From: Pseudonocardia halophobica
Lineage (GTDB): Bacteria; Actinomycetota; Actinomycetes; Mycobacteriales; Pseudonocardiaceae
Assembly: GCF_027922425.1 (NCBI RefSeq)
Contig: NZ_BSFQ01000039.1
Location: 1 to 64,000 of the forward strand
Direction: 5' to 3'
DNA length: 64,000 nt
The notes under the pieces were generated by a model. The model did no database searches. It was not told the DNA's origin and saw only the letters and a list, made by a program, of their open reading frames with translations. A program made the translations under genes and the position numbers. Shown here piece after piece: positions 8,460-17,343 of the stretch. Positions within the stretch are counted from its first letter, which is position 1. Each line of letters begins with the position of its first letter.

Positions 8460-9089
8460 TTACGTCCGTCCCGGCCGGGAGCGGCCCGGATCGGCGGGGC
8501 CGGGGAGCAGCGCCTGCAGCACGCGGGCGGCGCGGGTGCCGTCCGGCTCCTCCCCGGTGATCGTGCGCAGGTAGACGTAGGACTCGATCACGCGCACCAG
8601 GGTGTAGGCCAGGTCGTCGAGCGGGATCGGGCTGGCCAGCCGGCCCGCCGCGGTCTCCGCCGCGGCCAGCTCGCGGACGAGGCCGACCAGCCGGGGCTGG
8701 AAACCTCCCGACGACAGCGTGAGCAGCCGCAGGGCGCACTCGCCCTCCTCCTCGAGGAACCGGCGCATGCCACGGTGGGCGAGGGTGTCGGTGACGAACC
8801 GGCTCAGGACCGCGGCGAGGCGCGACCCCGAACCATCTGCGGCCGGCGGCTCCCGGCGAAGGGTCCGTTCCGTGAGGGACCAGACGACCTCGCACAGCAG
8901 CAGCTCGCGGGAGCCGACCCAGCGGTAGACCGTGGCCCGGTTGACGCCGAGCTCCGCGGCGAGCGCCTGCATGTCGATCCGCTCACCGGCCTGGAACCGG
9001 CGCCGGGCCAGCAGGAACGCGTCGAGCGCGCCGGGACGGGCGGCGGACCCGGCGAGGCTCCGCTGCAGCGGCGTCGATGTTCCGGCCAC
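8460..9089 (-). CDS. TetR-family regulator, QsdR-like
   Basis: A 209-residue repressor. The N-terminal helix-turn-helix contains IDMQALAAELGVNRATVYRW. The C-terminal half carries EEEGECALRLLTLSSGGFQP and LAYTLVRVIESYVYLRTITG, a pattern found in QsdR-like proteins that control lactonase or hydrolase genes. The GTG at 9089 is chosen because GGAGGGG lies 6 bases upstream; longer frames lack such a site. It is divergent from an alpha/beta hydrolase, and a perfect 12-bp inverted repeat at 9142-9169 between them is the probable operator. The effector is unknown. Confidence 0.85.
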   Translation of the reverse strand: MAGTSTPLQRSLAGSAARPGALDAFLLARRRFQAGERIDMQALAAELGVNRATVYRWVGSRELLLCEVVWSLTERTLRREPPAADGSGSRLAAVLSRFVTDTLAHRGMRRFLEEEGECALRLLTLSSGGFQPRLVGLVRELAAAETAAGRLASPIPLDDLAYTLVRVIESYVYLRTITGEEPDGTRAARVLQALLPGPADPGRSRPGRT

Positions 9090-9141
9090 GGCCCCTCCGT
9101 TGACCCCGATGTGACGCGCACCATACTCTGCGACACCTGGC

Positions 9142-9169
9142 TGCGCTGTCGCATCAGTGCGACAGCGCA
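9142..9169. promoter_or_regulatory. Probable TetR operator, perfect 12-bp inverted repeat
   Basis: TGCGCTGTCGCA and TGCGACAGCGCA are exact reverse complements separated by TCAG. A further TGCGACA half-site is at 9129-9135. The element sits between the divergent tetR-like gene and the hydrolase gene, the classic site for autoregulation and hydrolase repression. Confidence 0.75.
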
Positions 9170-9217
9170 TCAGCGTGTCTCGTACCGCGACCGACGATCT
9201 CGACGAGGAGAGCGCCC

Positions 9218-10296
9218 ATGACGACGGACGTGTCGACGCCGCACATCCCGCCCGGCCGGCTGGGGGACCCCGGCCTGACGATCGGCACCGACCCCCGCGC
9301 CGATCCGCGGATGGCGCGGTCATGGGGAAGCTCGGGCTCCTCGACCACGCCGACGGCGCCCCGCTGACGCCCGACGTGGGGCGGGAGACGCTGCTGCAGT
9401 TCGTCGACGCCGTCGAGGAGGGGTTCGAGGGGCTCTTCGCCACGCTCGCCGAGGACCTGCCGCCGATCCACGGCGTGACGTCGGAGCTGCGCACGATCAC
9501 CGGCGACGGCGGCCACGAGATCGGCCTGCACGTGCACCGGCCGGAGGGGGTCGAGGGCCCGCTCCCGGTGATCTACCAGGTGCACGGCGGCGGCATGGTC
9601 ATGCTGGCCGCGAAGGGCGCGCTCTACACGCGCTGGCGGGACGAGCTCGCGGCGGCCGGGGCCGTCGTCGTCGGGGTGGAGTACCGCAACGGCGGTGGCG
9701 CGCTCGGCCCGCACCCGTTCCCGGCCGGGCTGGAGGACTGCGCGACCGGGCTGCGCTGGGTGGCCGACCACCTCGGCGAGCTGGGCGGCACGCACATCGT
9801 GGTCACCGGGGACTCCGGGGGCGGCAACCTCGCGCTCGCCCTGCCGATCAAGGCGAAGCGGGAGGGCTGGGCGGAGGCGATCGCGGGCGTCTACGCGCAG
9901 TGCCCGTACATCCTCGGCGACTGGACCGAGGCGTCGCTGCCGTCGCTCGTCGAGAACGACCGCTACTGGCTCAACCGCAGCCTGTTCCCGCTGCTCGCCG
10001 AGGTGTACGACCCGGGGGCCGGCAACGCCGCGGAGGCGACCTGCTGGCCGTACCACGCCACGGCCGAGGACCTCCGCGGCCTGCCGCCGCACGTGATCTC
10101 GTGCAACGAGCTGGACCCGCTGCGGGACGAGGGCGTCGCCTACCACCGCGCGCTGCTCGCCGCCGGCGTCCCGTCGATCGGCAAGGTCAACCTCGGGCTC
10201 TGCCACGTGGGCGAGCTGATGTTCCGGTCGGCGATGCCCGACGTCTACGCCGAAGCGGTGCGGGACGTGCTCGGGTTCGCGAGGTCGCTGGGCTGA
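9218..10296 (+). CDS. Alpha/beta hydrolase (HSL-type), probable 1-nt frameshift
   Basis: The protein body has the oxyanion motif HGGGM, the nucleophile motif TGDSGGGNLAL, the acid in NELDPLRDEG and the histidine in LGLCHVGE, as in hormone-sensitive-lipase-type esterases. Two frames are needed. The natural N-terminus MTTDVSTPHIPPGRLGDPGL starts at 9218 behind a strong GAGGAG, but the rest is read in another frame. One missing base in GCGCGGTCATGG near 9318-9322 would join them as PRMAR-x-MGKLGLLDHADG. If the gap is real, only a shorter protein from ATG 9322 could be made; otherwise it is a sequencing error. The gene is divergent from the QsdR-like regulator. Confidence 0.75.
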
Positions 10297-10301
10297 CCGT
10301 C

Positions 10302-10352
10302 GTCGCCTCGGGCCAGCGTGGCGAGCGCCGGCGCCGCCAGGCCCGAGGCGAC
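10302..10352. terminator. Bidirectional hairpin terminator
   Basis: GTCGCCTCGGGCC (10302-10314) pairs perfectly with GGCCCGAGGCGAC (10340-10352). The enclosed 25 bases can fold further through TGGCG and CGCCA. It lies between the convergent hydrolase and GntR genes. Confidence 0.75.
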
Positions 10353-10370
10353 CATCATCACCCGGGGTCG

Positions 10371-11081
10371 TCACTCCCAGACGACCACGTTGCGGCGCAC
10401 CGGGACCGCGCCCGACGCCGACGCGAACAGCTCGGGGGAGCGCTCGCGGATCGCCTCGACGTCGTCGAACACCGCCCGCAGGTGCGTGCGCATGGCGGCG
10501 CGTGCACCGGCGACGTCGCCGGACAGCACGGCCTCGAAGATCTCGACGTGCTGGTCGGCGAAGCCCTCCGGCGGCGTCTCCTGCAGCCCCAGCCGGCGCG
10601 CCCGGTCCAGATGGCCCTTCGCGGAGACCACCGTGGCCCAGGCGCTGCCGTGCCCCGCCAGCTGCAGCAGGCCGTGGTGGAACTCCTCGTCGAGGGCGAA
10701 GAAGTCCTCGACCGTGAGCCCGGGCCGGTGCTGCTGGTCGAGGTTGCGGCGCAGCTCGCCGACGAGCTCCGGGTCGAGCTCGGCGGGCAGGTCCTCCAGC
10801 GACGCGAGCTCCACCGCCTCGCGCAGGAACTGGGCGTCGGCGACCTTGTCCGGGTCGACGCGCGAGACGAACGACCCCACCTGCGGGAAGACCTGGACCA
10901 GGCCCTCCTCCACCAGCAGGATCAGGCTCTCCCGGACCGGCGTGCGGCTCACCCCGAGCGAGGCCGCCAGCTCGTTCTCCGACAGCGCGGCGCCGGGCGG
11001 CAGCTCGAGGGTGAGGACCTTGCGGCGCAACGTCTCGTAGACGGCGCGACGGCTGGTCCGCCGGCTGTTCGTCCGGGTCAC
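10371..11081 (-). CDS. GntR-family regulator, FCD type
   Basis: This 236-residue regulator has an N-terminal winged helix (ALSENELAASLGVSRTPVRE, about residues 30-60) and an all-helical FCD effector domain with FFALDEEFHHGLLQLAG and DQHVEIFEAVLSGDVAGA. FCD domains usually bind a sugar acid through a metal site. The start is uncertain: GTG 11081 (VTRTNSRRTSRRAVY) is chosen because longer versions run into the intergenic operator. It is divergent from the ManD operon, and a perfect CTTGTATACAAG palindrome at 11156-11167 over the operon promoter is its likely target. Mannonate, fructuronate or KDG are reasonable effector guesses. Confidence 0.85.
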   Translation of the reverse strand: MTRTNSRRTSRRAVYETLRRKVLTLELPPGAALSENELAASLGVSRTPVRESLILLVEEGLVQVFPQVGSFVSRVDPDKVADAQFLREAVELASLEDLPAELDPELVGELRRNLDQQHRPGLTVEDFFALDEEFHHGLLQLAGHGSAWATVVSAKGHLDRARRLGLQETPPEGFADQHVEIFEAVLSGDVAGARAAMRTHLRAVFDDVEAIRERSPELFASASGAVPVRRNVVVWE

Positions 11082-11133
11082 GCGCCCACGATATCGGGTG
11101 TGGCGGGTCACTGATCGCTCGTCCGGCCCGGTC

Positions 11134-11167
11134 TTGCACACCTTCGCGACGGATGCTTGTATACAAG
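11134..11167 (+). promoter_or_regulatory. Promoter with overlapping GntR operator for the hexuronate operon
   Basis: TTGCAC at 11134-11139 and TTGTAT at 11157-11162 are spaced by 17 bases, a plausible -35/-10 pair. The -10 lies inside CTTGTATACAAG (11156-11167), a perfect 12-bp palindrome of the kind bound by FCD GntR repressors. Binding there would block RNA polymerase. Confidence 0.65.
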
Positions 11168-11230
11168 TACTGCGCGACCAGTCCTGCCGGTGGTGCGCGC
11201 GGACCGGATCGTCCGAAGGAGTGGGACCTG

Positions 11231-12439
11231 GTGAGCAAGATCGAGCGGGCCGAGGTGTTCGTCGCCTCCCCGGGCCGGACGTTCGTGACGCTGCGGATCA
11301 CGACGTCCGACGGGGTCGTCGGCCTCGGCGACGCGACGCTGAACGGCCGCGAGCTCGCCGTCGCGAGCTACCTGCGCGACCACCTGGTCCCGCTGCTCAT
11401 CGGCAAGGACCCGGCCCGCATCGAGGACATGTGGCAGTACCTCTACAAGGGGGCCTACTGGCGCCGCGGCCCGGTCACCATGACCGCGATCTCGGCCGTC
11501 GACACCGCGCTGTGGGACATCAAGGGCAAGGTCGCGGGCCTGCCCGTCTACCAGCTGCTGGGCGGCCGCTCCCGGGACGGCGTCCTGGTCTACTCGCACG
11601 CGAGCGGCCGGGACACCGCCGAGCTGCTCGACGACGTCGAGCGCTTCCTGTCCCTGGGCTACAAGGCCGTGCGCGCCCAGGCCGCGGTGCCGGAGGTCGG
11701 CGGCACCTACGGCGTGCGCAAGGGCAAGCTGTACGAGCCCGCGGCCACCGCGCTGCCCGACGAGCAGCCGTGGGACACCGAGGCGTACCTGAACTTCGCG
11801 CCCACCTACCTCGAGGCGGTCCGCGAGCGCTTCGGCTTCGGCTTCCACCTGCTGCACGACGTCCATCACCGGCTCACGCCCCTCGAGGCGGCCCGGTTCG
11901 GCAAGGCCGTCGAGCCCTGCCGGCTGTACTGGATGGAGGACCCGACGCCGGCCGAGAACCAGGAGGCGTTCCGGCTGATCCGGCAGCACACGACCACCCC
12001 GATAGCCACCGGCGAGGTGCTGAACTCGATCTGGGACGTCCAGACGCTGATCACCGAGCAGCTGATCGACTACGTCCGGACCACCGTCGTGCACGCGGGC
12101 GGCCTCACCCACCTGCGCCGGATCTTCGACCTCGCCGCGCTGTACGGGGTCCGCACCGGCTCGCACGGCGCCACCGACCTCTCGCCGGTGAGCATGGCCG
12201 CCGCGGTGCATCTCGACGTCGCCGTGCCGAACTTCGGCATCCAGGAGTACATGGGGCACGCCGACGAGACCCTCGAGGTCTTCCGCGGCGGCCCCACTCT
12301 CGCCGCCGGCATGCTGCACCCGACGGAGGTGCCCGGCCTCGGCGTCGAGTACGACGAGAAGGCCGCCGAGCGCTACCCGTACGAGGCCCGCTACCTGCCG
12401 GTCGCCCGCCGGCTCGACGGCTCGGTGCACGACTGGTGA
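11231..12439 (+). CDS. manD: D-mannonate dehydratase, enolase superfamily
   Basis: A 402-residue enzyme, exactly the usual ManD length, dehydrating D-mannonate to 2-keto-3-deoxygluconate. It shows the ManD N-terminal capping domain (VFVASPGRTFVTLRITTSDG), the metal ligand region LYWMEDPTPAENQEAF, IATGEVLNSIWD and the C-terminal GSHGATDLSPVSMAAAVHLD. Family members differ in catalytic power; some act on mannonate or gluconate only weakly, so activity is likely rather than proven. GTG 11231 follows AAGGAG. Its stop overlaps the next start (GTGA), coupling it to the fructuronate reductase. Confidence 0.9.
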   Translation: MSKIERAEVFVASPGRTFVTLRITTSDGVVGLGDATLNGRELAVASYLRDHLVPLLIGKDPARIEDMWQYLYKGAYWRRGPVTMTAISAVDTALWDIKGKVAGLPVYQLLGGRSRDGVLVYSHASGRDTAELLDDVERFLSLGYKAVRAQAAVPEVGGTYGVRKGKLYEPAATALPDEQPWDTEAYLNFAPTYLEAVRERFGFGFHLLHDVHHRLTPLEAARFGKAVEPCRLYWMEDPTPAENQEAFRLIRQHTTTPIATGEVLNSIWDVQTLITEQLIDYVRTTVVHAGGLTHLRRIFDLAALYGVRTGSHGATDLSPVSMAAAVHLDVAVPNFGIQEYMGHADETLEVFRGGPTLAAGMLHPTEVPGLGVEYDEKAAERYPYEARYLPVARRLDGSVHDW

Positions 12440-13890
12440 GCACGCTGCTGCGCGCCGGCCTGGGCCGCGACACCCTCGCCCGGATCCCCGCCGACGCCCG
12501 CCCGCTCGTCGAGCCCGGCGCGCTGCGGCCGCGGGTCCTGCACCTCGGCCTGGGTGCCTTCCACCGCGCCCACCAGGCCGTCTACACCGAGCGCGCCGCA
12601 GCCGCCGCCGGCGAGCCGTGGGGGATCGCGGTCGTCGCGCCCCGGTCCGCGGACACCGCGGCGGCGCTGCGGGCGCAGGACTGCCTGTACTCGGTGACCG
12701 AGCGCGGCGCCGCCGGCAGCCGGACCTTCGTCGTCGGCTCGGTGGTCGAGGCCCTCGCCCTGGGCCCCGACGCCGCGCGCGTCGACGCGCTGCTCGCCGA
12801 CCCGGACGTCTCCGTCGTCACGCTGACGATCACGGAGAAGGGCCACCACCGGCGCCCGGACGGCACGCTCGACACCGCCGACCCGGCGATCGCGGCGGAC
12901 CTCGCCGCGGGCCCGGACGGGGCGCGGACGGTCGTCGGCCGGCTCGCCGCCGGCCTGGCCGCCCGCATGCGCGCCGGCGCCGCGCCGATCAGCGTGGTGT
13001 CCTGCGACAACATGTCCGCTAACGGCACCGCGCTGGCGGCGGTGGTCCGGGGCTTCGTCGAGGCGTCGAGCCTGCCGGACCGCGACCGCGTCCTCGACCT
13101 CATGGCCACGGCCGTCACCTTCCCGTCGACGATCGTGGACCGGATCGTGCCGGCCACCACGGACGCGGACCGCGAGGCCGCCGCCGCGGCGCTCGGCGTC
13201 GTCGACGCGCTGCCGGTGGTCGGCGAGCCCTACCGGCAGTGGGTGCTCGAGGACCGGTTCGCCGGCCCGCGCCCGCCGTGGGAGCGCGACGGCGCGCTCG
13301 TCGTGCCGGACGTCGTGCCCTACCAGCTCACCAAGCTGCGCCTGCTCAACGGGGCCCACTCCGCGCTGGCCTACCTCGGCCTCGCGGCCGGGGCCACGAC
13401 GATCGCCGACGCGATGGCGACGACCTGGGGCGAGACCCTCGTCCGGACCCTGGCCGCCGAGGTCGCGCCGACCCTGCCCGCCGACGGCCCGGACCCGGCC
13501 GCGTACGCCGCGGACCTGGTCGAGCGCTTCCGTAACCCGGGGATCCGGCACCTGCTGCGGCAGATCGGCTCGGACGGTTCGCTCAAGGTCCCGGAGCGCT
13601 GGCTCCCGGTCCTGCGCGAGACGCGCACCCCGGTACTGGAGCTGGCGCTGGCGGGCTGGGTGCACGCGACCCGGCCCGGTGCGCAGGGCCAGCTCCACGG
13701 CACCACCGACCCGGCCGCCGAGGCCCTCGCCGCCTGCTGGCGCGGCCCGGGAGGTCGCACCGACGCCGTGGCGACCGTCCGGGGACTGCTCGACGCGATC
13801 GGCGCCCCCGACCTGGCGGCGACGGACGGCCTGGTCACCGCCGTCGCCGCCCACCTTCCCGCCCTCTCCGCGGGGCGTGTCGAGCTCTGA
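12436..13890 (+). CDS. uxuB: Mannitol dehydrogenase-family fructuronate reductase
   Basis: A 484-residue NAD-dependent polyol dehydrogenase. Visible motifs are LGLGAFHRAHQAVYT (nucleotide-binding start), TITEKGHH, SCDNMSANG, FPSTIVDRIVPAT and the catalytic KLRLLNGAHSALAYLG with Lys, Asn and His. In the mannonate pathway this family interconverts D-fructuronate and D-mannonate (UxuB); mannitol or altronate dehydrogenases look similar. The location directly after manD, with a 4-nt overlap, supports fructuronate reductase. The GTG start overlaps the manD stop. Confidence 0.85.
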   Translation: MSTLLRAGLGRDTLARIPADARPLVEPGALRPRVLHLGLGAFHRAHQAVYTERAAAAAGEPWGIAVVAPRSADTAAALRAQDCLYSVTERGAAGSRTFVVGSVVEALALGPDAARVDALLADPDVSVVTLTITEKGHHRRPDGTLDTADPAIAADLAAGPDGARTVVGRLAAGLAARMRAGAAPISVVSCDNMSANGTALAAVVRGFVEASSLPDRDRVLDLMATAVTFPSTIVDRIVPATTDADREAAAAALGVVDALPVVGEPYRQWVLEDRFAGPRPPWERDGALVVPDVVPYQLTKLRLLNGAHSALAYLGLAAGATTIADAMATTWGETLVRTLAAEVAPTLPADGPDPAAYAADLVERFRNPGIRHLLRQIGSDGSLKVPERWLPVLRETRTPVLELALAGWVHATRPGAQGQLHGTTDPAAEALAACWRGPGGRTDAVATVRGLLDAIGAPDLAATDGLVTAVAAHLPALSAGRVEL

Positions 13891-13954
13891 GCAGAGCCCG
13901 GCCGGCCCCGCGAGCGACACCCCACCCAGCGGTCACTGAGCAACGGAGTTCACG

Positions 13955-15331
13955 ATGACGGACAGCACGACCGACAGCACCAGGACGGAGCCCCCGGGCG
14001 TGGTCACCCGCACGACGCGCGACCTCACCAAGGCCGCCGTGTCCGGGTGGCTGGGCACCGCGATGGAGTTCATGGACTTCCAGCTCTACTCGCTGGCGGC
14101 CGCCATCGTCTTCAACACGGTCTTCTTCCCGGACGTCAGCCCGGCGATCGGCCTGATCGCGGCGATGGCGACCTACGGCGTCGGGTACGTCGCCCGGCTC
14201 GCCGGCGCCGTCTACTTCGGACGGATGGGCGACCGGCTGGGCCGCAAGAAGGTCCTGTTCATCACCATCCTGCTGATGGGCGTGTCCACCACGCTGATCG
14301 GCGCCCTGCCGACCTACGCGACCATCGGCATCCTCGCCCCGATCCTGCTGGTCGCGCTGCGGCTGCTGCAGGGCTTCGGCGCCGGCGCGGAGATCGCGGG
14401 CGCCACGGTGATGCTGGCCGAGTACGCCCCGGCGAAGCGCCGCGGCCTGATCTCGTCGCTGGTCTCGCTGGGCACCAACTCCGGCACGCTCGCCGCGTCC
14501 GGCATCTGGGCGATCCTGCTCGCGGTGCTCTCCGAGGAGCAGCTGGTCGAGTGGGGCTGGCGGATCCCCTTCCTGCTCAGCTTCGCCCTGATGATCTTCG
14601 CGGTGTGGCTGCGCCGGAACCTCAAGGAGAGCCCGGTCTTCGAGGAGCGGGCGGACGTCGTCGACGGCGTCGCCCTCTCGAAGGAGGAGGCCGCGTCCGA
14701 GGGTGTGCTGGAGGCAGGTCTCAAGCAGCGCAAGGGCAAGGCGTTCTTCCTCGCGCTCGGCCTGCGGTTCGGCCAGGCCGGCAACTCCGGGCTGGTGCAG
14801 ACCTTCCTGGTCGGCTACCTCGCCACCACGCTGCTCGTCGACCGCTCGATCCCGACGGACGCGATCGTCTACGGCTCGCTGCTCGGCTTCGCCACCGTGC
14901 CGCTCATCGGCCTGCTGGGCGACAAGGTCGGCCGGCGCCCCGTCTACATCGGCCTGACGATCGCGACGATGCTGGTCGCCTTCCCGGCGATGCTGCTGAT
15001 CACCAGCGGGAGCGCCGTCGCGATCACGCTGGGCATGGTCATCGCCCTGAACATCGGCGTGCTCGGGCTGTTCTCGATGGAGAGCGTCACGATGGCGGAG
15101 CTGTTCGGCGCCCGCACCCGGTTCACCCAGCTCGCGCTGGCCAAGGAGATCGGCGGCATCCTCGCCACCGCGATCGGCCCGGTCCTCGCGGCCTCGCTGA
15201 CCGCGCTCACCGGCAGCTGGTGGCCGATCGCCGCGATGCTGGTCGTCTACTCGGCGATCACGCTCGTCTCGACCCTGCTCTCCCCGGAGACCCGCGGGCG
15301 CGACCTGGTGAAGCTGGAGGACGCGGCGTGA
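13955..15331 (+). CDS. MFS transporter, MHS (metabolite:H+ symporter) family
   Basis: This 458-residue protein has about twelve membrane segments. The MHS hallmark after TM1 reads GWLGTAMEFMDFQLY, and the loop 2-3 motif is GRMGDRLGRKKVLF. A Glu-rich cytoplasmic loop lies near residues 225-260. The family imports organic acids such as citrate, shikimate, osmolytes and sugar acids by proton symport. Its place between uxuB and an idonate-type dehydrogenase makes a hexonate or hexuronate the likely substrate. Its stop overlaps the following GTG by 4 nt. Confidence 0.88.
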   Translation: MTDSTTDSTRTEPPGVVTRTTRDLTKAAVSGWLGTAMEFMDFQLYSLAAAIVFNTVFFPDVSPAIGLIAAMATYGVGYVARLAGAVYFGRMGDRLGRKKVLFITILLMGVSTTLIGALPTYATIGILAPILLVALRLLQGFGAGAEIAGATVMLAEYAPAKRRGLISSLVSLGTNSGTLAASGIWAILLAVLSEEQLVEWGWRIPFLLSFALMIFAVWLRRNLKESPVFEERADVVDGVALSKEEAASEGVLEAGLKQRKGKAFFLALGLRFGQAGNSGLVQTFLVGYLATTLLVDRSIPTDAIVYGSLLGFATVPLIGLLGDKVGRRPVYIGLTIATMLVAFPAMLLITSGSAVAITLGMVIALNIGVLGLFSMESVTMAELFGARTRFTQLALAKEIGGILATAIGPVLAASLTALTGSWWPIAAMLVVYSAITLVSTLLSPETRGRDLVKLEDAA

Positions 15332-16344
15332 AGGCGGTCGTGGTCCACGGGGCGGGCGACCTGCGGGTCGACGAGCGTCCCGAGCCCGTCGCCGGGCCCG
15401 GCGAGGTCCTGGTCGCCATGGAGTGGGGCGGGATCTGCGGCTCCGACGTGGCGTACTGGAAGAACGGCGCGTCCGGCACCGCGTCGCTGACGCACCCGCT
15501 GGTGCTCGGGCACGAGGTGGCCGGCCGGGTCGCCGCGCTGGGGCCGGGGGTGACCGGCCCCGAGGTCGGCACCCCGGTCACCGTCCACCCGGCCGAGCTG
15601 GTCGGCGACGGGCACCTGCCGGACCGGATTGCCGGGCGCACCAACCTGTACCCGCACGTCCGGTACTTCGGGTCGGCGGCCTTCGACCCGCACACCGACG
15701 GCGGCTTCAGCGGCCTCCGGGCGGTCCGCGCCGAGCAGCTGCGGGCCCTGCCCACGGGCGTCGACACCCTGTCGGGTGCCCTCGCCGAGCCGCTCGCGGT
15801 GGCGATGCACGCCGTGTTCCGGGCCGGCGACCTGCGCGGTCGCACCGTGCTGGTCAACGGCGCCGGTCCGATCGGCTCGCTGGTCGTGGCCGCGGCGAAG
15901 CACGCCGGGGCGGCGACCGTGGTCGCCTCGGACATCGCGGAGGTGTCCCTCGACGTGGCCCGCGCGATGGGCGCGGACGAGACCGTCGACGTCTCCGTGG
16001 GGTCCCTGCCCGACGACGTCGAGATCGTCTTCGAGGCTTCCGGCGCACCCGCCGCACTGGGCTCCGTGCTCCGCGCGACCGCCCGCGGCGGCACGCTCGT
16101 GCAGGTCGGGAACCTGCCGGGGGCGGCGGTCTCCGCCGCGCTCGGCGACCTGGTCACCCGGGAGATCACCTGGATCGGCTCGTACCGGTTCGTCGAGGAG
16201 ATCTCCGACGCGCTCGCCGCCATGGCCGCGGGCCTGGACGTCACCCCCGTGATCAGCCACCGGTTCCCGATCGACGCCGCCGCCGACGCCCTCGCGGTCG
16301 CCGCCGCGCCCGGGAGCAGCAAGGTCATGCTGGAGCTGTCGTGA
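15328..16344 (+). CDS. Zinc-type alcohol dehydrogenase, L-idonate 5-dehydrogenase-like
   Basis: A 338-residue medium-chain dehydrogenase resembling IdnD, which oxidises L-idonate to 5-ketogluconate. Catalytic zinc ligands are visible: Cys in GGICGSDV, His-Glu in VLGHEVAG and Glu in ALAEPLAV. The cofactor site is NGAGPIGSLVVAAAKHAGA. IdnD-like features are the HPLVLGHE stretch and VRYFGSAAFDPHTDGGFS. The lobe that normally carries four structural-zinc cysteines here reads HPAELVGDGHLPDRIAGRTN and has none. Structural zinc is therefore probably absent. The gene overlaps its neighbours at both ends. Confidence 0.8.
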   Translation: MKAVVVHGAGDLRVDERPEPVAGPGEVLVAMEWGGICGSDVAYWKNGASGTASLTHPLVLGHEVAGRVAALGPGVTGPEVGTPVTVHPAELVGDGHLPDRIAGRTNLYPHVRYFGSAAFDPHTDGGFSGLRAVRAEQLRALPTGVDTLSGALAEPLAVAMHAVFRAGDLRGRTVLVNGAGPIGSLVVAAAKHAGAATVVASDIAEVSLDVARAMGADETVDVSVGSLPDDVEIVFEASGAPAALGSVLRATARGGTLVQVGNLPGAAVSAALGDLVTREITWIGSYRFVEEISDALAAMAAGLDVTPVISHRFPIDAAADALAVAAAPGSSKVMLELS

Positions 16345-17312
16345 GCCCGCGCGTGGTGACCCTCGGCGAGACGATGGCCCTGCTGACCCCGCAGGGCCGG
16401 CTGGTCGCCGGCTCCGCCCTGACCGTCGGCATCGGCGGGGCGGAGTCGAACGTCGCGATCGGGCTGGCCCGGCTCGGCGTCGACGCCACCTGGGTCTCCC
16501 GGATCGGCGACGACGACCTGGGCCGCGCCGTGGTCCGCGAGATCCGCGCCGAGGGGGTGCGGGTCCTCGCCGACACCGACCCGGACGCCCCGACCGGGAT
16601 GATGCTCAAGGAGCTGCGGGGCGGGCGGCCGCACCGGGTGCGGTACTACCGCGCCGGGAGCGCCGCCGCGCGGCTGGCACCCGCACACGTCGACGCGGTC
16701 GCGGACGAGATCGCCGCGGCCCGGGTGCTGCACCTGACCGGCATCACCCCGGCCCTCGGACCCGGTCCCCGCGCCGCCGTCGCCCGCGCCGTCGAGATCG
16801 CCCGGGAGGCGGGGGTGCTCGTTTCGCTCGACGTCAACCACCGCCGCACGCTCTGGCCCGACGCCGAGGCCCGCGCGGCCCTGGGCGACCTGATCCCCAC
16901 CTGCGACCTGGTGTTCGCCGGGCCGGAGGAGGCGGCGCTGGTCCTGGGCCTGGAGCCGGTACCGGTCGACGCCGAGGGAGGCGCCGATCTCGCCGCCCGG
17001 CTCGCCAAGCTCGGGCCCGCCACCGCGGTGGTGAAGCTCGGCCCGCTCGGTGCCGTCGCGCACGACGGCGGCACCGCAGTCCACGCCCCGACCCGACCGG
17101 TCGAGGTGGTCGACGCCGTCGGCGCCGGCGACGCGTTCGTCGCCGGCTACCTGGCCGAGCTCGTCGCGGACCGGCCCGTCGAGGCCGCCCTCGCGCTCGG
17201 CAACGCCGCGGGCGGCGCGGTCTGCCTGGTCCCGGGGGACTGGGAGGGGCTGCCCACCCGCGCCGACCTCGCGGCCCTGCAGGCCGACCCGCCCGCGGAC
17301 GTCCTCCGCTGA
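16341..17312 (+). CDS. kdgK: PfkB-family 2-keto-3-deoxygluconate kinase
   Basis: A 323-residue ribokinase-fold sugar kinase. The N-terminal VTLGETMALLTP and GIGGAESNVAIGLARLG are typical of KDG kinases. The anion hole and catalytic Asp are in VDAVGAGDAFVAGYL. In this operon it would phosphorylate KDG made by ManD to KDPG for the aldolase encoded next. A different hexose-acid substrate is possible but less consistent with context. GTG start overlaps the dehydrogenase stop; the aldolase follows after 31 bases. Confidence 0.88.
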   Translation: MSPRVVTLGETMALLTPQGRLVAGSALTVGIGGAESNVAIGLARLGVDATWVSRIGDDDLGRAVVREIRAEGVRVLADTDPDAPTGMMLKELRGGRPHRVRYYRAGSAAARLAPAHVDAVADEIAAARVLHLTGITPALGPGPRAAVARAVEIAREAGVLVSLDVNHRRTLWPDAEARAALGDLIPTCDLVFAGPEEAALVLGLEPVPVDAEGGADLAARLAKLGPATAVVKLGPLGAVAHDGGTAVHAPTRPVEVVDAVGAGDAFVAGYLAELVADRPVEAALALGNAAGGAVCLVPGDWEGLPTRADLAALQADPPADVLR

Positions 17313-17343
17313 TCCCCGTCCGTCGACCTTCCCAGGAGTGCAC

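Noticed and set aside
11153..11230. Upstream extension of ManD beginning at 11153
   Set aside because: The extension reads through the operator and promoter; GTG 11231 has a clear AAGGAG and gives the standard 402-residue ManD.
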